From an uncultured Klebsiella sp. (GTDB taxonomy: Bacteria > Pseudomonadota > Gammaproteobacteria > Enterobacterales > Enterobacteriaceae): a stretch of DNA of 7,066 nucleotides. The stretch is from NCBI GenBank assembly GCA_902490055.1, contig CABUCP010000170.1:1-7066 (forward strand), in the 5' to 3' direction. Positions 1 to 6,175 of this stretch are shown in pieces (positions within the stretch are counted from its first letter, which is position 1; every line of letters starts with the position of its first letter). The notes below the pieces were generated by a model. It ran no database searches. It was given only the letters and a program-made list of their open reading frames with translations, and was not told the origin of the DNA. The position numbers were made by a program, and so were the translations under genes.

Positions 1-630
1 GGCGGTTTCGGCCTGTGCGGCATTCCGGAAAACTTAATTGCCGAGGTCAAACGCCGCCAGGTTCAGGAGCTGACGGTGGTCTCAAACAATTGCGGCGTTG
101 ATGATTTCGGTCTCGGCATGTTGCTGGAAACGCGCCAGGTACGCAAAGTCGTGGCCTCCTACGTGGGCGAAAACGCCCTCTTCGAACAGTTGGTACTGAG
201 TGGTGAACTGGCGGTAGAGCTTACGCCGCAGGGTACGCTTGCCGAGAAAATCCGCGCCGGCGGCGCCGGGATCCCCGGATTCTATACCGCCACCGGCTAC
301 GGTACCCCGGTGGCGGAAGGTAAAGAGGTACGCCAGTTCGATGGCAAAAGCTACATCCTCGAAGAGGCGATCCGCGGTGATTTTGCCCTGGTTAAGGGGT
401 GGAAATCCGACTGGTACGGCAACGTTGTCTATCGCCATACCGCCCAGAATTTCAACCCGCTGATGGCCACCGCCGGGCGTATCACGGTGGTGGAAGTCGA
501 AGAGATCGTCGCGCCCGGCGAACTGCCGCCCAGCGCCATCCACACGCCGGGCATTTACGTCGACAGGCTGATCGTCGGGCAATTCGAAAAACGTATTGAA
601 CAGCGCACGCTGCGCGCCGGAGGGAACTGA
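1..630 (+). CDS. scoA: Succinyl-CoA:3-ketoacid CoA-transferase subunit A (5' end missing)
   Basis: The reading frame is open from base 1 and ends with TGA at 628-630, giving 209 visible residues. About two dozen N-terminal residues, including the start codon, lie to the left of the window. The protein begins in [10 protein letters not shown], the core of the CoA-transferase family I signature 1 that forms the CoA-binding glycine-rich loop. SCOT-like stretches follow: [35 protein letters not shown] and [10 protein letters not shown]. They match ScoA and mitochondrial SCOT better than E. coli AtoD (from memory). With subunit B it moves CoA from succinyl-CoA to acetoacetate in the cytoplasm. Only 2 bases separate it from the subunit B gene, as expected for a heteromeric enzyme. 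The beta-ketoadipate enzyme PcaIJ is a related alternative, but the neighbouring 3-hydroxybutyrate dehydrogenase argues for acetoacetate. Confidence 0.93.
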   Translation, partial: GGFGLCGIPENLIAEVKRRQVQELTVVSNNCGVDDFGLGMLLETRQVRKVVASYVGENALFEQLVLSGELAVELTPQGTLAEKIRAGGAGIPGFYTATGYGTPVAEGKEVRQFDGKSYILEEAIRGDFALVKGWKSDWYGNVVYRHTAQNFNPLMATAGRITVVEVEEIVAPGELPPSAIHTPGIYVDRLIVGQFEKRIEQRTLRAGGN

Positions 631-632
631 GT

Positions 633-1289
633 ATGTTAACCCGCGAACAGATGGCGATGCGCGTCGCCCAGGAACTGCGCGACGGCGACTACGTCAATCT
701 TGGTATCGGCATCCCCACGCTGGTGGCCAACTATATTCCGGAAGGTATCGAAGTCATGCTGCAGTCAGAAAATGGCCTGCTGGGGATGGGCGAGTTTCCC
801 GATGAAGCAACGCTTGATGCCGACATGATTAACGCCGGTAAGCAGACCGTTACCGCACAAACCGGGGCAGCAATATTCGACTCCGCTCAGTCATTCGCCA
901 TGATCCGCGGCGGCCACGTCGACCTCACGGTACTTGGCGCCTTTGAAGTCGACGTCGCCGGCAACATCGCCTCGTGGATGATCCCGGGAAAAATGGTGAA
1001 AGGCATGGGCGGCGCGATGGATCTGGTCGCCGGCGCGCAAAACATCATCGTGGTCATGACCCACGCCTCGAAAAACGGCGAATCCAAATTGCTCCCGCAA
1101 TGCACCCTACCGCTCACCGGCGCGGGCTGTATTCGCCGGGTGCTTACCGACCTCGCTCTGCTGGAAATTATCGACGGCGCTTTCGTCCTGCGCGAATACG
1201 CCCCCGGCGTCAGCATTGACGAAATTACCCATAAAACGGCGGGACGGCTAATCATTGCCGACGATGTCCGTGAAATGCGCTTCAACTGA
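633..1289 (+). CDS. scoB: Succinyl-CoA:3-ketoacid CoA-transferase subunit B
   Basis: This 218-residue protein has the usual length for subunit B. It carries the catalytic subunit signature LQSENGLLG at residues 43-51. Glu46 in the SENG motif is, by family knowledge, the residue that forms the glutamyl-CoA thioester intermediate. NLGIGIPT (22-29) and the GAFEVDVAGN and GMGGAMDLV stretches are also typical. The ATG at 633 has GGAGGG at 619-624 with 8-base spacing, and this ribosome site lies inside the end of the subunit A gene, so translation of the two subunits is probably coupled. The product pairs with subunit A to make acetoacetyl-CoA, which the next gene's thiolase consumes. AtoA or PcaJ are the alternative family names; the substrate choice rests on context and not on a residue seen here. 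Confidence 0.94.
   Translation: MLTREQMAMRVAQELRDGDYVNLGIGIPTLVANYIPEGIEVMLQSENGLLGMGEFPDEATLDADMINAGKQTVTAQTGAAIFDSAQSFAMIRGGHVDLTVLGAFEVDVAGNIASWMIPGKMVKGMGGAMDLVAGAQNIIVVMTHASKNGESKLLPQCTLPLTGAGCIRRVLTDLALLEIIDGAFVLREYAPGVSIDEITHKTAGRLIIADDVREMRFN
719..726 (+). other. Chi octamer (plus strand)
   Basis: GCTGGTGG is an exact match to the E. coli-type Chi site recognised by RecBCD. It lies inside the CoA-transferase subunit B gene and is in the opposite orientation to the other two Chi octamers of the window. Confidence 0.5.
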
Positions 1290-1298
1290 GGACTCATA

Positions 1299-2480
1299 AT
1301 GAAAGACGTCGCTATCGTCTGCGCGTTGCGAACGCCAATCGGCAGTTTTCGCGGCGCATTCGCCTCCCTTTCCGCGGTCGACCTCGGCGCCGCGGTCGTA
1401 CGTAGCCTGCTGGAACGCACACAACTGCCAGCCGGCGCCGTTGATGAACTGATTTTCGGCCAGGTCTTAACCGCCGGCTGCGGGCAGAATCCGGCACGAC
1501 AAACCGCGCTGCGCGCCGGACTGCCGGTTGAAACCCCGGCCGTTACCGTCAATCTGGTTTGCGGCTCCGGGCTGAAAGCCGTGCAGCAGGCGGTGCAGGC
1601 CATTCGCAGCGGCGATGCGGAGATCGTTATCGCCGGCGGCCAGGAGAGCATGAGCAACGCGCCTTATCTGGTCAACGGCGCGCGCGAAGGGCTACGTTTT
1701 GGCCACGCCAGGATGCAGGACAGCATGATTCAGGATGGCCTGTGGGATGCGTTTAACGATTATCACATGGGAATTACCGCGGAGAATCTCGCCGATGCCT
1801 TCGCCATTAGTCGCTCCCAGCAGGATACCTTCGCCGCCCTTTCGCAACGCAAAGCGGCAGCCGCGATGGCCGCCGGACGTTTTCAGGCCGAGATCGTCCC
1901 GGTCACCGTGGCGCAGGGGAAAAAAACGCCGCGGATGGTTGCCGATGACGAACAGCCGCGCCCGGAGACCAGCGAACAACAGCTGGCGCAGCTGCGGCCG
2001 GCCTTCCGCGCCGAAGATGGCAGCGTCACCGCCGGTAATGCCTCATCGCTCAATGACGGCGCCGCGGCGGTGCTGCTGATGAGCGTTGAGAAAGCGCAGC
2101 AGTTGGGTCTGCCGGTGCTGGCGCGGATTGTGAGTTCGGCGGTCGCCGGCGTCGACCCGTCGATGATGGGAATCGGCCCGGTTAGCGCCTGCCGAAAAGC
2201 GCTCCATCGCGCCGGCTGGACGCTGGATGAGGTGGAGTTAATCGAAGCCAACGAAGCTTTCGCCGTTCAGGCCCTGGCCGTCGGCAAGCTGCTGGAATGG
2301 GACAGCCAGAAGGTCAACGTCAACGGCGGCGCCATCGCGCTTGGCCATCCAATTGGCGCTTCCGGCTGCCGTGTTCTCGTCACTCTGCTGCATGAGATGC
2401 AACGCCGCGGTCTCAGCAAAGGCCTGGCAACCCTCTGCGTCGGCGGCGGTCAGGGTATCGCTATGACTATCGAACGTTAA
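1299..2480 (+). CDS. Acetyl-CoA C-acetyltransferase (thiolase, YqeF/AtoB type)
   Basis: This is a full-length 393-residue thiolase. Catalytic Cys88 sits in [11 protein letters not shown], His350 in the GHPIG motif after VNGGAIAL, and the second active-site Cys380 in [13 protein letters not shown] is also present. The N-terminus ([20 protein letters not shown]) and the WDAFNDYH stretch resemble E. coli YqeF more than a fatty-acid FadA thiolase; this comparison is from memory. The expected reaction is thiolytic cleavage of acetoacetyl-CoA to two acetyl-CoA, the last step of 3-hydroxybutyrate and acetoacetate breakdown in the cytoplasm. ATG 1299 follows GAGGA at 1288-1292, which overlaps the stop codon of subunit B. 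A beta-ketoadipyl-CoA thiolase (PcaF) is less likely because no other ketoadipate gene is present. All catalytic residues are intact. Confidence 0.94.
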   Translation: MKDVAIVCALRTPIGSFRGAFASLSAVDLGAAVVRSLLERTQLPAGAVDELIFGQVLTAGCGQNPARQTALRAGLPVETPAVTVNLVCGSGLKAVQQAVQAIRSGDAEIVIAGGQESMSNAPYLVNGAREGLRFGHARMQDSMIQDGLWDAFNDYHMGITAENLADAFAISRSQQDTFAALSQRKAAAAMAAGRFQAEIVPVTVAQGKKTPRMVADDEQPRPETSEQQLAQLRPAFRAEDGSVTAGNASSLNDGAAAVLLMSVEKAQQLGLPVLARIVSSAVAGVDPSMMGIGPVSACRKALHRAGWTLDEVELIEANEAFAVQALAVGKLLEWDSQKVNVNGGAIALGHPIGASGCRVLVTLLHEMQRRGLSKGLATLCVGGGQGIAMTIER

Positions 2481-2491
2481 CAGGAGCCACT

Positions 2492-3409
2492 ATGTTTACA
2501 CCTCAACTGGCGGTGCTGGGAGCCGGCCTGATGGGCGTCGGTATCGCCTGCCATTTCGCCCGCCACGGCCACGCCGTTCGCCTGTATGACACCGACCCGG
2601 GGCGCATTAGCGATATTCCCGGCGTCGCCACGGCGATCCTACGCGAACTCGAAGAGTGCGGCCAGTTTGCCCCCGCGCAGCGCGCAGCGGTACTCGCACG
2701 TCTCAGCGGCACCACGGCGCTTAGCGATCTTGCCGACGCCACTTTGCTTATCGAAGCCATTCCGGAGCGTCTTGCGCTCAAACACGCTTTATACGCCGAA
2801 CTGGAAACGCTGATCGCCGACGAAGCCATTATCGCCAGCAACACCAGCGGCTTACCGCCGGATCAGCTGGCGCAGGGGCTGCGCCATCCAGAGCGCTTAC
2901 TGATCGCCCACTTCTGGCATCCGCCGCATTTTATTCCACTGGTAGAAGTTGTGCCAGGCAGCGCGACCCTGCCGCATCTGGCAAATCAGATTAGCGACTT
3001 TTTATCCGCCTGCTCGCTGGAGGCGGTGGTACTCAACCGCGCTGCGCCGGGCTTCGTCGGCAATCGCCTGCAGTTTGCCCTGCTGCGTGAAGCGCTACAT
3101 ATCGTCAAGAGCGGCATCGCTTCGCCAGAGGACAAAGTAATGCGCGCCTCGCTCGGCCGCCGCTATGCGATGGTCGGGCCGTTGGAGGCCGCCGATATGA
3201 CCGGATTAGCGACGGTACAGGATATCTGCCAGCACCTGTTGCCTGAGCTCGCCAGCGGCAATGAAATGATGTCGCTGGTCGCCGAACTGGTGGCGCAAGG
3301 TCATACCGGCGCTCGCAGCGGGCAAGGTTTTTACCGCTGGGATGAGGCCCGGCAGAAACGAATTCAGTCGCGCCGTGAACACCAGCTGCGCTACGCCCTG
3401 AAACCGTAA
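2492..3409 (+). CDS. 3-hydroxyacyl-CoA dehydrogenase family protein
   Basis: This 305-residue NAD-dependent dehydrogenase has a Rossmann fold at the start: GAGLMG at residues 10-15 and Asp33 as the likely ribose-binding acid. The catalytic His140-Glu152 pair has the same 12-residue spacing as in human L-3-hydroxyacyl-CoA dehydrogenase (His158-Glu170). Ser119 in SNTSG aligns with Ser137. The C-terminal domain carries GFVGNRL (188-193) and ends in the family's SGQGFYRW. The motif after the catalytic His is HFWHPP in place of HFFNP, so a normally conserved Asn is His143. The known family reaction is oxidation of (S)-3-hydroxyacyl-CoA to 3-ketoacyl-CoA. Here the likely substrate is 3-hydroxybutyryl-CoA, but relatives act on L-carnitine or L-gulonate, so the substrate is open. 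ATG 2492 follows AGGAG at 2482-2486, 11 bases after the thiolase stop. It is not required for the D-3-hydroxybutyrate route encoded around it. Confidence 0.87.
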   Translation: MFTPQLAVLGAGLMGVGIACHFARHGHAVRLYDTDPGRISDIPGVATAILRELEECGQFAPAQRAAVLARLSGTTALSDLADATLLIEAIPERLALKHALYAELETLIADEAIIASNTSGLPPDQLAQGLRHPERLLIAHFWHPPHFIPLVEVVPGSATLPHLANQISDFLSACSLEAVVLNRAAPGFVGNRLQFALLREALHIVKSGIASPEDKVMRASLGRRYAMVGPLEAADMTGLATVQDICQHLLPELASGNEMMSLVAELVAQGHTGARSGQGFYRWDEARQKRIQSRREHQLRYALKP

Positions 3410-3445
3410 CTTCTCGTTTTGTACCCCGACAATAACAATGATAGT

Positions 3446-3451
3446 GAGGAG
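3446..3451 (+). promoter_or_regulatory. Ribosome binding site of the permease gene (decides its start)
   Basis: GAGGAG lies 5 bases before ATG 3457 but only 2 bases before an in-frame GTG at 3454. The spacing favours the ATG as the real start. This is the main landmark in the 47-base gap after the hydroxyacyl-CoA dehydrogenase gene. Confidence 0.8.
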
Positions 3452-3456
3452 TCGTG

Positions 3457-4848
3457 ATGAGTGTGTTGATTGCCCTGGCCGCGCTGGGATTACTGATGCT
3501 GGCGGCGTATCGTGGATACAGCGTTATCCTTTTTGCCCCTATCGCCGCGCTTGGCGCGGTTCTGCTCACCGACCCGAGCGCGGTTGGCCCCACCTTTACC
3601 GGCCTGTTTATGGAAAAAATGGTCGGCTTTGTGAAGCTCTATTTCCCGGTATTTCTGCTGGGCGCCGTATTCGGCAAGCTCATTGAGCTGTCGGGATTCT
3701 CGCGTTCCATCGTCGCCGCCGCGATTCGCATTCTCGGGCGGCGACACGCGATCCCGGTTATCGTGCTGGTGTGCGCCCTGCTGACCTACGGCGGCGTCTC
3801 ATTGTTCGTGGTGGCTTTTGCGGTCTATCCTTTTGCCGCCGAACTGTTTCGCCAAAGCGGTATTCCAAAACGGCTTATTCCGGCGACCGTCGCGCTGGGC
3901 GCGTTCTCGTTCACCATGGATGCCCTACCCGGCACCCCGCAGATCCAGAACATTATCCCCACCAGCTTTTTCGGCACCAACGCCTGGGCTGCGCCCTGGC
4001 TGGGACTGATTGGCTCGCTGTTTATCATCATCCTTGGTTTACTGTGGCTGGAGCGCCAGCGGCGCAAAGCGCAGGACCTTGGCGAAGGCTATGGAACCAA
4101 TCTGCAAAATGAGCCGGAGACGCCGGATAACATCAACCTGCCGCACCCGCTTATCGCCATTGCCCCGCTGCTGCTGGTCGGGGTGCTAAACCTGCTGTTT
4201 ACCCGCTGGATCCCGCAGTGGTACGGCGCCAGCCACGAACTGACGCTGCCGGGGCTGGCCAAGCCGATCGTCACCGAAGTCGGCAAAATCACCGCGATTT
4301 GGGCCGTCGAAGCCGCGCTGCTGTCAGGTATCATCGTGGTGCTGGTGTTCGGTTTTCGCAATATTCGCGGCCGGCTGGCGGAAGGTAGCCGCACCGCGGT
4401 CGGCGGGGCGATCCTCGCGGCAATGAACACCGCCTCGGAATATGGTTTTGGCGCGGTGATCGCCGCCCTGCCGGGCTTCCTGGTGTTGTCTAAAGCGCTG
4501 ACCGCCATTCCCAATCCGCTGTTAAACGAGGCGATTAGCGTCACCGTTCTGGCCGGGATCACCGGTTCCGCTTCCGGCGGCATGAGCATCGCACTGGGGG
4601 CGATGTCCGATACCTTCGTCGCCGCCGCACATGCCGCCAATATTCCGCTCGACGTGCTGCACCGCGTCGCCTCAATGGCCAGCGGCGGCATGGATACCCT
4701 GCCGCACAACGGCGCGGTGATAACGCTGCTGGCGATCACCGGCTTAAGCCATCGTCAAGCCTATGGCGGTATTTTCGCCATTACGGTCATCAAAAGCCTC
4801 GCGGTTCTGTTTGTCATTGCCGTGTTCTATTTAACCGGCATTGTCTGA
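3457..4848 (+). CDS. GntP-family permease, probable 3-hydroxybutyrate transporter
   Basis: This 463-residue, very hydrophobic inner-membrane protein has about a dozen predicted membrane segments. Segments are visible around residues 2-37, 63-78, 98-130, 180-198, 231-249, 281-300 and 434-460. Family-like conserved loops include TYGGVSLFVVAFAVYPFAAE (110-129), FTMDALPGTPQIQNIIP (152-168), GITGSASGGMS (367-377) and ASGGMDTLPHNGAVITLL (408-425). A soluble linker with many charged residues spans about 199-228. Length and motifs fit the GntP (gluconate:H+ symporter) family, whose members carry gluconate, other sugar acids and short hydroxy acids. Placement directly before D-3-hydroxybutyrate dehydrogenase suggests import of 3-hydroxybutyrate or acetoacetate; this is inference from context. 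The start is ATG 3457, chosen on ribosome-site spacing over GTG 3454. Its TGA (4846-4848) overlaps an ATG at 4848. Confidence 0.88.
   Translation: MSVLIALAALGLLMLAAYRGYSVILFAPIAALGAVLLTDPSAVGPTFTGLFMEKMVGFVKLYFPVFLLGAVFGKLIELSGFSRSIVAAAIRILGRRHAIPVIVLVCALLTYGGVSLFVVAFAVYPFAAELFRQSGIPKRLIPATVALGAFSFTMDALPGTPQIQNIIPTSFFGTNAWAAPWLGLIGSLFIIILGLLWLERQRRKAQDLGEGYGTNLQNEPETPDNINLPHPLIAIAPLLLVGVLNLLFTRWIPQWYGASHELTLPGLAKPIVTEVGKITAIWAVEAALLSGIIVVLVFGFRNIRGRLAEGSRTAVGGAILAAMNTASEYGFGAVIAALPGFLVLSKALTAIPNPLLNEAISVTVLAGITGSASGGMSIALGAMSDTFVAAAHAANIPLDVLHRVASMASGGMDTLPHNGAVITLLAITGLSHRQAYGGIFAITVIKSLAVLFVIAVFYLTGIV
3959..3966 (-). other. Chi octamer (minus strand)
   Basis: The plus strand reads CCACCAGC, so the minus strand carries GCTGGTGG, the enterobacterial RecBCD Chi sequence. 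It falls inside the permease gene and may be coincidental to coding. Confidence 0.5.
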
Positions 4849-4858
4849 TGCATGATGT

Positions 4859-4864
4859 AAGGAG
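4859..4864 (+). promoter_or_regulatory. Ribosome binding site of the 3-hydroxybutyrate dehydrogenase gene
   Basis: AAGGAG lies 7 bases before ATG 4872. The earlier in-frame ATG at 4848 overlaps the permease stop codon and has no Shine-Dalgarno sequence before it, so 4872 is the preferred start. It also gives an N-terminus (MNLNGKTALVTG) that fits the family. Confidence 0.85.
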
Positions 4865-4871
4865 TCACAAA

Positions 4872-5642
4872 ATGAATTTAAACGGTAAAACGGCACTGGT
4901 CACCGGATCCACCAGCGGCATTGGTTTAGGCATCGCCAAAGTGCTGGCGCAGGCCGGCGCGCAACTGGTGCTAAACGGCTTTGGCGACAGCAGCAGCGCC
5001 CGCGCCGAGATCGCCGCTCTGGGTAAAATTCCCGGCTATCACGACGCCGATCTGCGCGATGTCGGGCAAATTGAAGCAATGATGCGCTATGCCGAACGCG
5101 AATTTGACGGCGTCGATATTGTAATCAATAACGCCGGTATCCAGCATGTCGCCCCGGTGGAACAGTTCGCGGTGGAAAAGTGGAACGATATTCTGGCGAT
5201 TAACCTGTCCAGCGTGTTCCACACCAGCCGCCTGGCGCTACCGGGCATGCGCGAGCGTAACTGGGGGCGCATTATTAATATTGCCTCCGTGCATGGTTTG
5301 GTCGCCTCGAAAGAGAAATCCGCCTACGTTGCCGCCAAGCATGGGGTTATCGGCTTTAGCAAAACGCTGGCGCTGGAGACCGCGCGTACCGGCATTACCT
5401 GTAACGCAATTTGCCCGGGCTGGGTGCTGACGCCGCTGGTGCAACAGCAGATCGATAAACGTATCGCTGAGGGGGCCGACCCGGAGCAGGCCAGAGAGCA
5501 GCTGCTTGCAGAAAAACAGCCTTCCGGCGAATTCGTGACTCCGCAGCAGCTGGGGGAAATGGCGCTGTTTTTATGCAGCGACGCCGCCGCTCAGGTCCGC
5601 GGCGCGGCGTGGAATATGGATGGCGGCTGGGTGGCACAGTAA
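4872..5642 (+). CDS. bdhA: D-3-hydroxybutyrate dehydrogenase (SDR family)
   Basis: This 256-residue classical short-chain dehydrogenase, of normal family length, oxidises (R)-3-hydroxybutyrate to acetoacetate with NAD+ in the cytoplasm. Visible motifs are the cofactor loop TGSTSGIGLG (11-20), Asp60 in HDAD, NNAG (86-89), catalytic Asn111, and Ser139-Tyr152-Lys156. What makes it specific is the set Gln91, His141, Lys149, Trp184 and Gln193. These match, with a constant shift of three, the substrate-carboxylate and pocket residues known for Pseudomonas fragi 3-hydroxybutyrate dehydrogenase (Gln94, His144, Lys152, Trp187, Gln196; recalled, not aligned). The C-terminus NMDGGWVAQ is also typical. 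The start at 4872 rests on AAGGAG at 4859-4864; an upstream ATG at 4848 would add eight unlikely residues. It is the last gene of the cluster and supplies acetoacetate to the CoA-transferase encoded first. Confidence 0.94.
   Translation: MNLNGKTALVTGSTSGIGLGIAKVLAQAGAQLVLNGFGDSSSARAEIAALGKIPGYHDADLRDVGQIEAMMRYAEREFDGVDIVINNAGIQHVAPVEQFAVEKWNDILAINLSSVFHTSRLALPGMRERNWGRIINIASVHGLVASKEKSAYVAAKHGVIGFSKTLALETARTGITCNAICPGWVLTPLVQQQIDKRIAEGADPEQAREQLLAEKQPSGEFVTPQQLGEMALFLCSDAAAQVRGAAWNMDGGWVAQ
4909..4916 (-). other. Chi octamer (minus strand)
   Basis: CCACCAGC on the plus strand gives GCTGGTGG on the minus strand. It overlaps codons for the SDR glycine-rich loop, so protein constraint may explain it. 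Confidence 0.45.
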
Positions 5643-5649
5643 AGCTTCC

Positions 5650-5687
5650 CCCCAACGGGGAGCCTTTCGGTTTCTCCCCGGTTGGGG
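5650..5687. terminator. GC-rich hairpin between convergent genes, possible bidirectional terminator
   Basis: Bases 5650-5662 (CCCCAACGGGGAG) pair with 5674-5687 (CTCCCCGGTTGGGG) to make a 13-base-pair stem with one bulged G near 5680 and an 11-base loop. It begins 8 bases after the stop of the dehydrogenase gene and ends 4 bases past the stop of the oppositely oriented lipoprotein gene, the expected place for a shared terminator. Neither side has a run of T after the stem, so it is not a canonical intrinsic terminator; it may instead protect both 3' ends. The stem is directly visible; its function is inferred. Confidence 0.55.
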
Positions 5688-5691
5688 CGCG

Positions 5692-6084
5692 CTATTCACC
5701 CTTCATATCAAAACGCACCTGGGCAAAGGCCTCATAGACCTGCGGATTGCTGAACGGCGGGAAGGTCGCCCTTTTTGCCGCCTCGCGCAGCGCCGCGCAG
5801 TAGGCTTTATTTCCCTCTGCGGTACGCATTTTTTCCAGGGTGCCATCCCGGGAGAATTCTAAATGCAGGCGGCACTTTTTACCCCGCCACGCGTAGCGGT
5901 CAGCGAGTTGCGACTCGAAGGCTTCTTTGATGCCCCTCGCCTGCTGAGCATATTCATCCTCGTCGCTAAAACGCCCGGAGCTACAGCTGCCCAGAGCAGA
6001 GGTTTTATGGCAATCAGCAGGATGTAGCGGCGCGCAACCACTGAGTGCAACAACTACCGCGACCAATATCAACGTTTTTTTCAT
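5692..6084 (-). CDS. Small lipoprotein with a TolA C-terminal (domain III)-like domain
   Basis: The protein has 130 residues if it starts at the second of two adjacent ATG codons (6082-6084), or 131 from the first (6085-6087). The second is preferred because AGGGA lies 6 bases upstream of it but only 3 upstream of the first. Numbering from the first Met, a KKTLILVAVVVALSGC signal with lipobox LSGC gives lipidated Cys18; Ala at +2 predicts the outer membrane. Residues about 45-129 resemble TolA domain III: EYAQQARGIKEAFES, then GKKCRLHLEF, then NKAYCAALREAA, then NPQVYEAFAQVRFD. Cys72 and Cys97 are 25 residues apart, as are the TolA disulfide cysteines Cys363 and Cys388 (recalled). Two further cysteines (26 and 35) lie in the linker. 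There is no TolA membrane anchor or long helical domain II. Function is unknown; a periplasmic partner-binding role is inference. Confidence 0.85.
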   Translation of the reverse strand: MKKTLILVAVVVALSGCAPLHPADCHKTSALGSCSSGRFSDEDEYAQQARGIKEAFESQLADRYAWRGKKCRLHLEFSRDGTLEKMRTAEGNKAYCAALREAAKRATFPPFSNPQVYEAFAQVRFDMKGE

Positions 6085-6090
6085 CATACG

Positions 6091-6095
6091 TCCCT
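6091..6095 (-). promoter_or_regulatory. Ribosome binding site of the TolA-domain lipoprotein gene
   Basis: The minus strand reads AGGGA, then CGT, then ATGATG. Spacing is 3 bases to the first ATG and 6 to the second, which favours the second as the start. The site abuts a short inverted repeat at 6095-6108. Confidence 0.5.
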
Positions 6096-6108
6096 GTTGG
6101 TGTCAACA
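6095..6108. repeat. Short inverted repeat in the lipoprotein gene leader
   Basis: TGTTG (6095-6099) and CAACA (6104-6108) are perfect inverted arms around GTGT. The element lies immediately upstream of the lipoprotein ribosome binding site, in the 88-base gap after the LysR gene. It could be an operator half-site pair or a weak leader hairpin, but arms of five bases can arise by chance. Confidence 0.3.
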
Positions 6109-6175
6109 ATAAAAGACCGCCTTACTGTAGCGCAAAGGGTGAGAATCGCGGCCTGCCATTTCTCAGGGGCAATAT

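Noticed and set aside
887..1657. A 256-codon open frame on the minus strand across the subunit B and thiolase genes
   Set aside because: It spans the junction of two clearly conserved plus-strand genes. Its translation is rich in Ser, Arg, Pro and Thr with no recognisable motif, as expected for the shadow of GC-rich coding DNA.
3410..3453. A possible internal promoter before the permease gene (TTGTAC at 3419-3424 with TAGTGA at 3442)
   Set aside because: The spacing is 17 bases, but both hexamers match the sigma70 consensus poorly, the -10 especially. The gap is short enough for simple operon read-through.
4089..4739. A 216-codon open frame on the minus strand within the permease gene
   Set aside because: The opposite strand encodes conserved GntP-family segments. 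The antisense product shows no domain and no visible ribosome site, so it is treated as a codon-bias artefact.
4848..4871. An upstream ATG that would extend the 3-hydroxybutyrate dehydrogenase by eight residues
   Set aside because: It lacks a Shine-Dalgarno sequence, whereas ATG 4872 has AAGGAG at ideal spacing and gives the family-typical N-terminus.
6106..6135. A possible minus-strand promoter for the lipoprotein gene (TTGCGC and TATTGT with an 18-base spacer)
   Set aside because: The -35 matches only three positions and the -10 four. It could be real but is not distinguishable from chance by eye.
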